From Bacillota bacterium (lineage in GTDB: Bacteria; Bacillota; SHA-98; UBA4971), in contig DUSX01000034.1 of NCBI GenBank assembly GCA_012842395.1, positions 124,001 to 188,000 on the forward strand: a DNA stretch of 64,000 nucleotides, read 5' to 3'. A program made the position numbers and the translations under genes. The notes below the pieces were generated by a model that saw nothing but the letters and a program-made list of their open reading frames with translations, was not told the DNA's origin and did not search any database. This document shows positions 1 through 9,117 of the stretch, in pieces (positions within the stretch are counted from its first letter, which is position 1; every line of letters starts with the position of its first letter).

Positions 1-446
1 TCGACGAAATACCCAGCGTAGGGAATCACGGCGACCGGCACGCGTTCCCGTACGTCGATGACAATGGTGCACGGAAGCCGCCGAGACACCTGCACCTTGT
101 CCACCCTGGGGATGGCCTTCAACCTCGCGGTAATCGCGCGAAGGTCTACATCGAAGATGTTCTCATCCTGGGCGAGGCCGCACGCCACCACGACCTCCTC
201 CGTCGAGAGATTCGTGAGCCCTCGGACATCGATGTGCTGGACTTGGAAGTACGGCGACCTCAGAAACGTGAACGCCGCGCTCGCCACAAGAAGCACGACG
301 AACGCCAGCGGCACGAGCCTGCGCGTCGGCTGCCGGCGTCTTCCTGGACGCGTCGCGCCCCGCCCGTCAATGTCCTCCATGGATATGCCCTCGACCGGGC
401 CCGGTCTTCTGGGTCTCATCCCCACCGACTCGCCCCCGCCGTCCAC
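1..446 (-). CDS. ftsQ: Cell division protein FtsQ/DivIB (partial, C-terminus beyond window)
   Basis: Last gene of the dcw cluster visible here; it runs off the low-coordinate end. Translation shows a basic, proline-rich cytoplasmic start, one membrane segment (LVPLAFVVLLVASAAF), then FQVQHIDVRGLTNLS, which fits the start of the POTRA domain of FtsQ/DivIB. FtsQ links the membrane division proteins FtsL and FtsB/DivIC to the septal synthases. I prefer a GTG start at 446, immediately after the murA TGA, because AGGTGAG lies 4 nt upstream. An ATG at 419 in the same frame is possible but has no clear ribosome site. The beta domain and C-terminus are outside the window. Confidence 0.85.
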   Translation of the reverse strand, partial: MDGGGESVGMRPRRPGPVEGISMEDIDGRGATRPGRRRQPTRRLVPLAFVVLLVASAAFTFLRSPYFQVQHIDVRGLTNLSTEEVVVACGLAQDENIFDVDLRAITARLKAIPRVDKVQVSRRLPCTIVIDVRERVPVAVIPYAGYFV

Positions 447-1721
447 TCAACTCACCTGGCGCTCCAAAACGCCGACCCTCTCGATGGCCGCACCGAGCTT
501 CGCAAGCTTGCCCGGAAGGTCTTCGTATCCTCTGTCCACATGATGCACCCCCGAGAGCACCGTGGGACCGCTTGAGACGAGCGCCGCCAGGATCAAAGCA
601 GCCCCTCCGCGAAGGTCGGGCGCCTCAACGCTCCCCCCGGCAAGGCTCGCAACCCCCTGCACTATCGCCACACGGCCTTCCACCCTGACGGTGGCCCCCA
701 TGCGGCTTAGCTCCTCAACGTACTTGAACCTGTTCGGGAATATCGTTTCGGTGACGATGCTCGTCCCGTCGGCGACGCTCATCGCCGCAACGAACTGCGG
801 TTGCATGTCCGTAGGGAACCCCGGGTAGGGGGATGTTCGCACGCTTGCCGCGCGGAGCCGTTCGGGCCCCTTGACAACCACGAACGAATCGCCTTCGACT
901 ATCTCCGCACCTGCTTCGCGCAGCTTGCCAATGAGGGCTTGGAGGTGCTCGACGACGACGTTCTCCACGCGCACGGTGCCCCTCGTCATCGCAGAGGCCA
1001 CCATGAAAGTGCCCGCCTCGATCCTATCTGGTATGACCGCGTAATCCGCCGCCCCGAGAGACTTCACCCCCTCGATTCTGATCGTATCGGTGCCGGCTCC
1101 CGACACCTTCGCGCCGAGCCGGTTGAGAAATCTCTGCTGGTCCACTATCTCGGGCTCACGGGCGGCGTTCTTGATGATTGTCGTTCCCTCGGCCAGGCAC
1201 GCAGCCATCATGATGTTCTCGGTCGCGCCGACGCTTGGGATGTCGAGGAAGACCTCCGCGCCTCTCAGCTTCTCGGCTCTCACCGAGACATACCCACTCT
1301 CTTCGTTTATCTTCGCTCCGAGCGCTGCGAAGCCCTTCAGGTGGAGGTCGATGGGGCGCGGCCCGATGTTGCAGCCACCGGGGCGCCGCGCGCGCACATA
1401 CCCCAGACGGGCGAGGAGGGGCCCCATGACCTGTATGGACGCACGCATCTCCCTCACCTGCTCCTCCGGGGGCTCGCAGCGGTCGACCCCGGATGGGTCG
1501 ATGCTCATTGTGCTACCGTCGGGTCCCACCTCGACTCTCGCGCCGAGGCCGCGAAGGACCCCCAACATGGTATCGACGTCCGCGATCCGCGGGACGTTTG
1601 AGATCCGACACACGCCGCCGGCCAGGATGGAAGCGGCCATGATCTTCAAAGCAGCGTTCTTTGCGCCCGCGACTTTCACCGTCCCAGAAAGCGGTCTTGA
1701 GCCGGCGATTACCAGCCTCAC
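447..1721 (-). CDS. murA: UDP-N-acetylglucosamine 1-carboxyvinyltransferase MurA
   Basis: Catalyses the first committed step of peptidoglycan synthesis, transfer of enolpyruvate from PEP to UDP-GlcNAc, in the cytoplasm. About 424 aa, the normal size. Seen: the N-terminal VAGAKNAALK lysine motif and RPGGCNIGPRP, which carries the PEP-binding cysteine that fosfomycin attacks, so the enzyme should be of the fosfomycin-sensitive type. The GTG start at 1721 is chosen because GGAGGTGA sits 8 nt upstream. Longer in-frame extensions overlap murB and have no homology. It lies 22 bp after murB and its stop abuts the ftsQ start. Confidence 0.96.
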   Translation of the reverse strand: MRLVIAGSRPLSGTVKVAGAKNAALKIMAASILAGGVCRISNVPRIADVDTMLGVLRGLGARVEVGPDGSTMSIDPSGVDRCEPPEEQVREMRASIQVMGPLLARLGYVRARRPGGCNIGPRPIDLHLKGFAALGAKINEESGYVSVRAEKLRGAEVFLDIPSVGATENIMMAACLAEGTTIIKNAAREPEIVDQQRFLNRLGAKVSGAGTDTIRIEGVKSLGAADYAVIPDRIEAGTFMVASAMTRGTVRVENVVVEHLQALIGKLREAGAEIVEGDSFVVVKGPERLRAASVRTSPYPGFPTDMQPQFVAAMSVADGTSIVTETIFPNRFKYVEELSRMGATVRVEGRVAIVQGVASLAGGSVEAPDLRGGAALILAALVSSGPTVLSGVHHVDRGYEDLPGKLAKLGAAIERVGVLERQVS

Positions 1722-1743
1722 AGCGCAAGTCACCTCCGGCCTC

Positions 1744-2655
1744 TTAGCCTCCGAGGACCCTGATCTCCGGCTCCAGCACCACCCCGAACCTCTTGTACAC
1801 GACATCCCGGACCTTCTCCATCAGCGTAAGGACGTCACGAGCGGTGGCACCCCCGGTGTTGATTATGAAGTTCGCATGGACCGTGGAAACCTGCGCTCCG
1901 CCCACGCGCTCGCCTTTCAGGCCGGCGGCGTCTATGAACCTCCCGGCCCCGCCGCCTGCGGGGTTCTTGAAGGCGCAGCCCGCGCTCGGAACCGAAAGCG
2001 GCTGCTTCTTCGACCGATCCTTGAGATGCTCCTGCATACGCCGGACGATTGCCCCGGGTTCATCTTCGCGAAGGAGGAATCGCGTCTCAACCAGGATTAA
2101 CGGCTCCTGAAGGACCCTCGTGGTCTTCACGCCCGCATCGAGGTCCTCGCGCCCCAAGGCCACGCGTTCCCCCTCGTATGTCAGGGCCGCAACGGTGTGC
2201 ACCACGTCGTACATGGTGCGCCCATACGCGGCCGCGTTCATCGCCACCGCGCCCCCCGCCGTGCCCGGGATGCCGCTCGCGAATTCGAGCCCCGCCAAGC
2301 CCCACGACGCCACGGTCCTGCAAAGGGCCGGAAGATGAGTCCCGGCACCGCACCGCACGATGCAGCCGTCCTCTCTCCCAACGTCGTCCAGGGTCCCGGC
2401 TAGCTTGATAACCACGCCCCTCACGCCCTCGTCCGCGACGAGGAGGTTCGTTCCTGCGCCGATCACGTAAAACGGCGCCTGCACGTCCCCAAGCGCCTGC
2501 AAGAGGACGACCAGGTCATCCACGTCCTTCGGCACCACAAGCACATCGGCCGGACCGCCGATGCGAAACGAGGTGTGACGCCACATCGGCTCGTCGGCAC
2601 AGACTTCGCCGCGTACGACCTCTTTGAGCCGCAAGGCTAGACTCGTGCCTCTCAA
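1744..2655 (-). CDS. murB: UDP-N-acetylenolpyruvoylglucosamine reductase MurB
   Basis: FAD/NADPH enzyme that reduces the MurA product to UDP-MurNAc. The FAD-binding region TSFRIGGPADVLVVP and AGTNLLVADEGVRGVVI are clear, as are SGIPGTAGGAVAMNAAAYG and the C-terminal PSAGCAFKNP motif with its catalytic serine region (type II, Gram-positive form). About 303 aa, equal to the B. subtilis protein. The most likely start is a TTG at 2655 that overlaps the murC stop (TTGA), with GAGGA 4 nt before it. A longer TTG start at 2691 is possible but deeper inside murC. Confidence 0.93.
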   Translation of the reverse strand: MRGTSLALRLKEVVRGEVCADEPMWRHTSFRIGGPADVLVVPKDVDDLVVLLQALGDVQAPFYVIGAGTNLLVADEGVRGVVIKLAGTLDDVGREDGCIVRCGAGTHLPALCRTVASWGLAGLEFASGIPGTAGGAVAMNAAAYGRTMYDVVHTVAALTYEGERVALGREDLDAGVKTTRVLQEPLILVETRFLLREDEPGAIVRRMQEHLKDRSKKQPLSVPSAGCAFKNPAGGGAGRFIDAAGLKGERVGGAQVSTVHANFIINTGGATARDVLTLMEKVRDVVYKRFGVVLEPEIRVLGG

Positions 2656-4043
2656 TCGGTCCTCATCCTCTTCACGAGTTCTCGCGCGCAAGAGTCGACG
2701 TCCCCCGCCCCCATTGTCACGACCAGGTCGCCCGAACGCACTTCAGAGAGAAGCCACGACACTATCTCCTGCAGCGTGCCTATGAACTCCACCCGCGGCC
2801 CGCCCGGGCCCTCGTGCGCCCTGATGGCGTCGGCCAGCCTCTCTCCGGTCACGCCGGCGATGGGCTCCTCACCTGTGCCGCGGTGGTATATCTCGGTGAT
2901 CACCACGACGTCCGCGGAGGAAAACGACCGCGCGAACTCGTCGAAGAGGAGCTTCGTCCTGGTGAACCGCTGAGGCTGAAACACCACCACGAGCCGCCCG
3001 CCGTGACTTTCCTTCAGAGCAGCGAGGGTCGCCCTGATCTCCGTCGGGTGGTGAGCATAGTCGTCCACCACCGTGACCCCCCCGACCTCGCCGATGACCT
3101 CTTGTCGCCTCCTCGCGCCTCGGAACAACGCAAGCCCGCGCCGGACGACGTCGAATGGAACGCCGAGTTCGAGCCCCACGCCGACGCAGGCGAGGGCATT
3201 AGCTATATTATGCCGCCCCGGCACCCCGAGTTCCAATTGGCCGAGGAGCCGCCCGCGGTACAGGACTCCGAACCGGTAGCCTCTCCCCACGCGCACCGGA
3301 TCTAGACACGAGATGTCCCCCGAGGACAGTCCGTACAAGACCTTCCTGCACTTCAGGTGCTTCTGGTGCTTCTCTATGGCCATGAGGCGGGCGTTCTCGC
3401 ATGAGAGGACCGCAAGACCTTCTTCGGGGACGTGCCCCAGGAACTCGACGAAGGCCTCGTCGATTGCACGAGAGGTCCCGTAGTAGTCCAGATGATCATC
3501 GTCTATGTTGGTCACCACCGCAATCTTGGGCCAGAGCTTGAGAAACGAGCCATACGCTTCATCCGCCTCAACGACGACCACCTCGCCCCGGCCAGACCTC
3601 CCGCCGCCCGGGACCGCGTCAACTTCCTCGCCCAGCACGCACGTGGGGTCGAGGCCCGCCTCAATGAGCACGGTCGCGATCATGGACGACGTCGTGGTCT
3701 TACCGTGGGTCCCGGATATGGCTACTCCTACTCTCGGGTTCATGAGCTCGCCCAGCATTTCAGCGCGGCTTGCGACCGGTATGCCGAGGCGCACGGCAGC
3801 GAGGACCTCGACGTTGTTGCGGGGGACCGCCGCGCTTACCACGACCCGGCTCGCCCCTTCGACGAGGATCTCGGAATGCCCGATGTGGACATCCGCCCCT
3901 GCCGCGCGAAGCGCCCGGACCCTAGGAGAGTCCGCCACGTCGCTCCCGCTTATCTCATATCCCATCTGTAGAAGCACTCGGGCGATCGAGCTCATCCCGT
4001 GGCCGCCTATGCCCACGAAGTGGATCCGGCCCTGCTTCTTCAT
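2652..4043 (-). CDS. murC: UDP-N-acetylmuramate-L-alanine ligase MurC
   Basis: ATP-dependent Mur ligase that adds the first residue (L-Ala) of the stem peptide. About 463 aa. It begins with the Rossmann motif HFVGIGGHGMSSIA near residue 10 and has the Mur-ligase P-loop SGTHGKTTTSSM near residue 110. DDYAHHPTEIRATL and VVFQPQRFTRT near residues 315-350 are typical of MurC. The ATG at 4043 is preceded by GGGAGAGGA. The 334-bp gap upstream separates it from murG, so it may be internally promoted or transcribed through. Confidence 0.95.
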   Translation of the reverse strand: MKKQGRIHFVGIGGHGMSSIARVLLQMGYEISGSDVADSPRVRALRAAGADVHIGHSEILVEGASRVVVSAAVPRNNVEVLAAVRLGIPVASRAEMLGELMNPRVGVAISGTHGKTTTSSMIATVLIEAGLDPTCVLGEEVDAVPGGGRSGRGEVVVVEADEAYGSFLKLWPKIAVVTNIDDDHLDYYGTSRAIDEAFVEFLGHVPEEGLAVLSCENARLMAIEKHQKHLKCRKVLYGLSSGDISCLDPVRVGRGYRFGVLYRGRLLGQLELGVPGRHNIANALACVGVGLELGVPFDVVRRGLALFRGARRRQEVIGEVGGVTVVDDYAHHPTEIRATLAALKESHGGRLVVVFQPQRFTRTKLLFDEFARSFSSADVVVITEIYHRGTGEEPIAGVTGERLADAIRAHEGPGGPRVEFIGTLQEIVSWLLSEVRSGDLVVTMGAGDVDSCARELVKRMRTD

Positions 4044-4377
4044 ACCGTCCTCTCCCTTTCTCGTGCCCGCCGCGCGTCGGAAGATCCCCTCGAACTCATC
4101 CGGGATTCCTCCGTGACCGCCCCGCGTGACGTACAAATGCTATGCTGGATCCCGCGCGCCTGCCACTCGCGCAAACGAGTGCGCCGGGCAGGCGGGCCTC
4201 CGCGCCCGCTACAGAGCCCGGTTTCTGGCGCACGCTGCTTGTCCAAGCGGTCTTTCGCCTGATGCCGTTGCGGTCTCCCTCGAGCCGGCCTTGGGCACAG
4301 TCCCCTCCCGTCGCCGCCGCTCCTTCCAGTTCCATTGAAAGCCCCGTCTCAGCCACGTTCCCTGCTCTCTTTGCTCG
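4044..4377. other. Non-coding gap between murG and murC
   Basis: No recognisable protein is encoded. The only prominent structure is an interrupted hairpin at about 4157-4193: GCCTGCC and ACTCG on one side, CGAGT and GGCAGGC on the other, with no T-run on either strand, so it is not a typical terminator. An 86-codon minus ORF (4096-4356) shows no family features. The gap is unusual because the rest of the dcw cluster is tightly packed. Confidence 0.5.
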
Positions 4378-5520
4378 TTACAGCCGCGGACTGGGCTGTC
4401 TCCTGCGCCGTGCCGCCACTCCGACCACTAGGTCCGCCAGAGAATCGGCCGCGTCCGGTCTTCCCAAGCCCCGCGAGCTCCGTGCCATCCGTGCCAGCTG
4501 GTCCCGGTCGTGAATGAGTCGCTCGACGGTCTCACGCAGGACGTCGCCTGCGAGCTCGCTCTGGAGGATCACCACGGCGGCGCCCGCAGCCTCCAGCGCC
4601 CGGGCGTTCTTCTCTTGGTGGCCCTCGGCGGCCCCCGGGTACGGAACGAGCACGGCGGGAATGCCTCTCGCAGTGATCTCGGCGATGGATATGGCGCCCG
4701 CGCGGCTCACCACCAGGTCGGCGCAGGCCATGGCCATGTCCATCTCATAGAGGTATGGCTCAACAACGAGGCGCGACCGCCTCGCCACGTCGATTCCCCT
4801 CGCCGCAAGCTCGGCAACAACCCACGCGTGGTCGCGGCGACCTGTCTGGTGGATCACCTGCAGCTCCGGGTGCCGGGCGAGGAGATCCGGCAATGCGTCA
4901 ACCATGGCCTGGTTTATCGCTCGCGCGCCCTGGCTTCCCCCGAACACGAGGAGTGTGGGGCGCATGGGGTCGAGCCCGAATGCCCTTGCCCCCGCGCCTC
5001 TCTCAGCCTTGAGGATCGACTTCCTCACCGGGTTTCCGGTCACCACGACCCTGGACTTACGCGCAAGGTACCGCGCAGACTCTGGGTAGGTCACCGCCGT
5101 TGCGCTCGCGACCCGCGAGAGGGCGCGCGTGGTCACGCCGGGCAGGGCGTTCTGCTCGTGAATGACCGTGGGAATCCCGAGAACCCACGCGGCCAGGACG
5201 ACAGGGCCCGATACATACCCCCCCGTGCCCACGACCACGTCGGGCTTCTCGCGCCGCAGTATGGCAACGGACTGGACGAATCCCTTGCAGGCCCGGAGCG
5301 CCGTCAAAACCGTGTCCGGCGACAGCCTGCGACGGAACCCTGCCACATCGATGGTGCAGAGGGGAAAGCCCTCCCTGGGGACGACGTCCGCCTCAAGGCC
5401 CTTTCGAGTGCCGATGAAAACCACCTTCGTCGCAGGGTCTCTTTCAACCAGAGCCCGGGCCACAGTCACGCCGGGGTAGACGTGTCCCCCTGTGCCTCCC
5501 CCGGCAAACACCACCTTCAT
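4378..5520 (-). CDS. murG: Undecaprenyldiphospho-muramoylpentapeptide N-acetylglucosaminyltransferase MurG
   Basis: Peripheral membrane GT28 glycosyltransferase that adds GlcNAc to lipid I to make lipid II. About 380 aa. Seen: the N-terminal G-loop VVFAGGGTGGHVYPG, the second G-loop GTGGYVSGPVVLAA, the VIHEQNALPG motif, VFGGSQGARAIN and the UDP-GlcNAc site SRAGAISIAEIT with VPYPGAAEGHQEKNA. The ATG at 5520 has GGTGAG 4 nt upstream and follows the ftsW stop by 5 bp, so the two are surely co-transcribed. The tail is rich in arginine. Confidence 0.96.
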   Translation of the reverse strand: MKVVFAGGGTGGHVYPGVTVARALVERDPATKVVFIGTRKGLEADVVPREGFPLCTIDVAGFRRRLSPDTVLTALRACKGFVQSVAILRREKPDVVVGTGGYVSGPVVLAAWVLGIPTVIHEQNALPGVTTRALSRVASATAVTYPESARYLARKSRVVVTGNPVRKSILKAERGAGARAFGLDPMRPTLLVFGGSQGARAINQAMVDALPDLLARHPELQVIHQTGRRDHAWVVAELAARGIDVARRSRLVVEPYLYEMDMAMACADLVVSRAGAISIAEITARGIPAVLVPYPGAAEGHQEKNARALEAAGAAVVILQSELAGDVLRETVERLIHDRDQLARMARSSRGLGRPDAADSLADLVVGVAARRRRQPSPRL

Positions 5521-5525
5521 CGCGC

Positions 5526-6644
5526 TCACCCTATGGACGAGTATTTCGAGATGTTGAGGAGCACGCCGATCGACGCGAGCGTCGTCACCAGGGAGGACCC
5601 CCCGGAGCTGATCAACGGCAAGGTTATCCCCGTGATCGGAAACGTGCCGGTTACGACGCCGATGTTCACAGCCGCTTGGAACACGATCATGGTAGTTATG
5701 CCCACCGCCAACAAGCTGCCGAAGGAGTCCGGCGCGCCGATGGCCACTCGCAGCCCGCGCCACGCGAAAAGGAAATACAATAACACAACGGCGGTGGCGC
5801 CTACAAACCCGAGCTCTTCGCCGATTATGGCGAATATGAAGTCCGTATGCTGCATGGGAAGGTACAGGAACTTCTGACGGCTCCTTCCCAGACCAACCCC
5901 GAATATGCCCCCGGACCCGATAGCAAGCAGCGACTGGATGATGTGAAAGCCGGAGCCAAGCGGGTCCTCCCACGGGTGCAGGAAGGCGAGGAACCTCTGG
6001 ACCCTATAAGGTGCGGCCATGGCCACCGCGACAAGGGCGGGGACTCCCATTGCCCCGAGGGCCGCCAGGTGGGAGATGCTCGCACCCGCCGCGAAAAGCA
6101 TGAGCACCGTGATGCCGACGATGGTGCCGCCCGTGCCGAGGTCAGGCTCCAGCATTATGAGGCCGAACACGATCCCAAGGACCACAAGGGGCGGCAAGAG
6201 CCCGGTCACGAACCGGTGAATCCTCCCGGAGCGTTCCGAGAGGAAGCTCGCCATGAAGAAAACCGTGACAACCTTGGCCAGCTCTGAGGGCTGAAACGTC
6301 AGGGAGCCAACGCCCAGCCATCTTCTGGACCCACGGATCATCACGCCGACCCCGGGGATGAGGACTACCACCAGAAACAAGAGGCTCACAAGCAGCGCAG
6401 GCCAAGTAAACTTCTTCCAGACCCTGTAATCGATCTCCATGGCTACGCACATCGCGGCGAGACCAACCGCCGCCCACGCCAGCTGGCGCTTGAGGAAATA
6501 GTACGTGTCCCTGAAGATCTCGTATGCGCTCACCGAGCTCGCGCTGAATACCATCACCACACCCAAGCTCAGGAGCGCGAAGGTTATGAGGAAGATCACG
6601 ACGTCAGGGGCGTGTTTCTCATTGGCTTTTCGTCGCACCGCCAT
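5526..6644 (-). CDS. ftsW: SEDS peptidoglycan glycosyltransferase FtsW/SpoVE
   Basis: Ten-TM SEDS polymerase of about 372 aa that works with the class B PBP encoded upstream in this cluster. Hallmarks: GVMIRGSRRWLGVGSLTFQPSE, LEPDLGTGGTIV, and the conserved C-terminal GITLPLISSGGSS. The ATG at 6644 has AGGTGA 5 nt upstream; a longer in-frame extension has no ribosome site. Position after mraY and before murG fits either division FtsW or the sporulation paralogue SpoVE, which sequence alone cannot separate. A second SEDS gene lies at 33902-35230. Confidence 0.92.
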   Translation of the reverse strand: MAVRRKANEKHAPDVVIFLITFALLSLGVVMVFSASSVSAYEIFRDTYYFLKRQLAWAAVGLAAMCVAMEIDYRVWKKFTWPALLVSLLFLVVVLIPGVGVMIRGSRRWLGVGSLTFQPSELAKVVTVFFMASFLSERSGRIHRFVTGLLPPLVVLGIVFGLIMLEPDLGTGGTIVGITVLMLFAAGASISHLAALGAMGVPALVAVAMAAPYRVQRFLAFLHPWEDPLGSGFHIIQSLLAIGSGGIFGVGLGRSRQKFLYLPMQHTDFIFAIIGEELGFVGATAVVLLYFLFAWRGLRVAIGAPDSFGSLLAVGITTMIVFQAAVNIGVVTGTFPITGITLPLISSGGSSLVTTLASIGVLLNISKYSSIG

Positions 6645-6710
6645 GTCTCTCACCTCTCGACGAGGCGTTCGCAGGTTGGGCCTGGACGACCGCGCCGACA
6701 CGCGTGGCCG

Positions 6711-7676
6711 CTATAGCCATGGAAGGCACAGCATCCCGAGGATCGCGAACACTAGGCCCAATATCCAGAACCTCGTCACCACCTTGGGCTCACGCCAGCC
6801 GGATAGCTCGAAGTGATGGTGAAGGGGGGCCATCCGGAACACACGCCGCCCATGCGTCGCTCGAAAGTACGTTACCTGGATGATGTCAGACAGAGCCTCG
6901 ATCACGAAAACCCCGCCTATCACCACCAGGAGGAGCTCTGTTTTCGTTAGTATCGCGAGGCATCCGAGCGCCGCGCCAAGCGCGAGAGACCCCGTGTCGC
7001 CCATGATGACCTGTGCAGGGTGGCAGTTGAACCACGCAAACCCGACGCACGCTCCCGCGAGAGCGAACGCAAAGATCCCGAGGTCGTGCGCGCCTTTATA
7101 TGCGGCGATGACACCGTACGCGAGAGCCGCGATGGTCACCGTTCCCGCCGCGAGGCCGTCCAGGCCGTCCGTAAGGTTCACGGCATTGGACGCGCCCACC
7201 ACAACGATGATCGCGAAGGCCACGTAGCCCAACCCCAGGTCAACGCTCTGCCGCAGGAAAGGAACGCTCACCGCCGTGCCGAGCTCGGGCCTGGTGGCCG
7301 CGAACACCCCAACGAGACCCGCGAGGATGATCTGCGCTACAAGCTTGTATCTCGCGCGCAGCCCAAGGGAACGCTTGGCCACGACGATGATGAAGTCGTC
7401 GGCCAGGCCGATGGCCCCGAATCCGAGCGTCATAAACATGGCCCACGCAGACCCAAGCGCGCGCGGGCTGAAAAGCAACGTGGCCGCGAAGACGCCTATG
7501 AGTATCATGATCCCGCCCATCGTGGGCGTGCCTGCCTTCACGAGATGGGTGGCGGGGCCGTCCGAGCGGATCGACTGCCCGAACTTCATCTTCCGCAGGA
7601 TCCTTATGGACACGGGACCTATCGCGAGAACGATCGCCATGGCAACCAGGGCCGCATAATACATCTCACGGTTCAC
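6711..7676 (-). CDS. mraY: Phospho-N-acetylmuramoyl-pentapeptide transferase MraY
   Basis: Integral membrane enzyme that moves phospho-MurNAc-pentapeptide onto undecaprenyl phosphate, giving lipid I. About 321 aa with many TM segments. Diagnostic motifs: KAGTPTMGGIMIL, GLADDFIIV (aspartate pair), NLTDGLDGLAAG, and APLHHHFELSGWREPKVV near the C-terminus. The GTG at 7676 is favoured because GGAGG lies 8 nt upstream; it overlaps the murF stop by 11 nt. An in-frame ATG at 7664 is the alternative. murD, the usual next gene, is absent from the 66-bp space before ftsW. Confidence 0.95.
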   Translation of the reverse strand: MNREMYYAALVAMAIVLAIGPVSIRILRKMKFGQSIRSDGPATHLVKAGTPTMGGIMILIGVFAATLLFSPRALGSAWAMFMTLGFGAIGLADDFIIVVAKRSLGLRARYKLVAQIILAGLVGVFAATRPELGTAVSVPFLRQSVDLGLGYVAFAIIVVVGASNAVNLTDGLDGLAAGTVTIAALAYGVIAAYKGAHDLGIFAFALAGACVGFAWFNCHPAQVIMGDTGSLALGAALGCLAILTKTELLLVVIGGVFVIEALSDIIQVTYFRATHGRRVFRMAPLHHHFELSGWREPKVVTRFWILGLVFAILGMLCLPWL

Positions 7677-9117
7677 TGAGCCTGCCTCCAGTATCTCCCA
7701 CAAGCGCCCGCACGACCTCCTCCATCCTCATGGCCCTCGACCCTTTCACCAGTATCACGTCACCGGGTTCCACGAGTCCGTCGAGCGCGTTCACGGCTTG
7801 GGCGTTCGTGCTGCACATGACGACGTGGCGCGGGCTCTTGCCCAGCCTGAGAGCCTCCTCGCCTGCCAGGCGTGCGAGGTCGCCGACGGTCACGAGCACG
7901 TCACACCCGTGCGCCACCGCGGCCCGCCCGAGCTCCCGGTGAGCCTCGGCTGAGATCTCGCCGAGCTCGAGCATGTTTCCGAGAACGGCGATCTTCCTCC
8001 TGCCGCCAGCCACATCCCGTAGAGCAGCGAGCGCGGCCTTCATCGACGCAGGGTTCGCGTTGTACGTGTCGTCGATCACCGTGAAGCCACGGGGGGTCTC
8101 CACCATGCCCGACCGCCCGTGCGATGGCTCAAAATGCGCAAGCCCCTGCGCCACGGCAAACGAATCGAGCCCCATGACGAGCGCCGCTGCACCGGCCGCA
8201 AGGGCGTCATACACGTGGTGAACACCTGGCACCGGCACGTGAACCCGAAAGGACCTCTGGCCGTACGACATCGTGAACCTCGTGCCAGCCTCCCCGAGTA
8301 CCTCGATGTCGCTCGCTCTCACGTCGGCATCGTGGTCTATCCCAAAGAACACCGCTTTCGCGCAGGTCTTGTCCTTCATCGCCGCGGTGTACTCGCAGTC
8401 GGCGTTTAGCACGGCGACCCCGTCCGGGCCGAGCGCCTCGACGAGCTCAGCCTTGGCAAGGGCCACGTTCTCAACGGACCCAAGAAGCTCCACGTGGCTA
8501 GGCCCCACGTTCGTAACGACACCCACGTCGGGCCGCACTATCTCCGCAAGCTCGCGGATCTGCCCCTTTCCCCGCATCCCGATCTCGACGACGCATATCT
8601 CATGGCGGGGGTCGAGCGCCAGGAGCGTGAGGGGCACGCCTACCTCGTTGTTGAAGTTCTCTTCGGTCCTGGCCGACCTCATCCTCTCCATGAAAATGCT
8701 ATGCGCCATGTCCTTGGTGGTAGTCTTGCCGGTGCTCCCTGTGACGGCCACCACGGGGATCCCCAGGCGGCACCGGTGATACCTCGCGAGCCTCTGGAGA
8801 GCCTTGAGCGGATCGTCCACGACAACTACGGGCACCGACGCCGCGAGGCCTGCGACCTTATCGAAGCGCGACGCGACTATCCCCCTGGCCCCTTTCGCAA
8901 CGGCTTGTGCCGCGAAATCGTGACCGTCGAACTTCGCGCCCGTCAATGCGAAGAAGATCTCCCCGCCGACCACATTCCGGGAGTCGGTGCATACCGCGGA
9001 GAACACGGGCGCGCCCGGTGGCCCGCCGCACGGCTCCCCCTCTTGCGGGCCGGCGGGCACCCACTCGCAGCGTCCCCCGGTCGCGGCTATGATCTCGTCA
9101 AGACTGAACTTTGCCAC
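7666..9117 (-). CDS. murF: UDP-MurNAc-tripeptide-D-Ala-D-Ala ligase MurF
   Basis: Mur ligase that adds D-Ala-D-Ala to complete the pentapeptide. About 483 aa. The N-terminal domain starts FSLDEIIAATGG. The P-loop is VTGSTGKTTTKDM near residue 115, followed by NFNNEVGVPLTLL, a MurF signature, and DDTYNANPASM near residue 345. The GTG at 9117 overlaps the end of murE by 20 nt and has AGGGAG 10 nt upstream; an ATG at 9162 lacks a ribosome site. Translational coupling to murE is likely. Confidence 0.94.
   Translation of the reverse strand: MAKFSLDEIIAATGGRCEWVPAGPQEGEPCGGPPGAPVFSAVCTDSRNVVGGEIFFALTGAKFDGHDFAAQAVAKGARGIVASRFDKVAGLAASVPVVVVDDPLKALQRLARYHRCRLGIPVVAVTGSTGKTTTKDMAHSIFMERMRSARTEENFNNEVGVPLTLLALDPRHEICVVEIGMRGKGQIRELAEIVRPDVGVVTNVGPSHVELLGSVENVALAKAELVEALGPDGVAVLNADCEYTAAMKDKTCAKAVFFGIDHDADVRASDIEVLGEAGTRFTMSYGQRSFRVHVPVPGVHHVYDALAAGAAALVMGLDSFAVAQGLAHFEPSHGRSGMVETPRGFTVIDDTYNANPASMKAALAALRDVAGGRRKIAVLGNMLELGEISAEAHRELGRAAVAHGCDVLVTVGDLARLAGEEALRLGKSPRHVVMCSTNAQAVNALDGLVEPGDVILVKGSRAMRMEEVVRALVGDTGGRLSEP

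Noticed and set aside
1090-2100. 336-codon plus-strand ORF opposite murA/murB
   Set aside because: Shadow frame of two well-supported enzymes.
4096-4356. 86-codon minus ORF in the murG-murC gap
   Set aside because: Low-complexity basic translation, no ribosome site, no family match; probably non-coding.
4510-5877. 455-codon plus-strand ORF opposite murG and ftsW
   Set aside because: Covers two certain minus-strand genes, with no recognisable domain or ribosome site.
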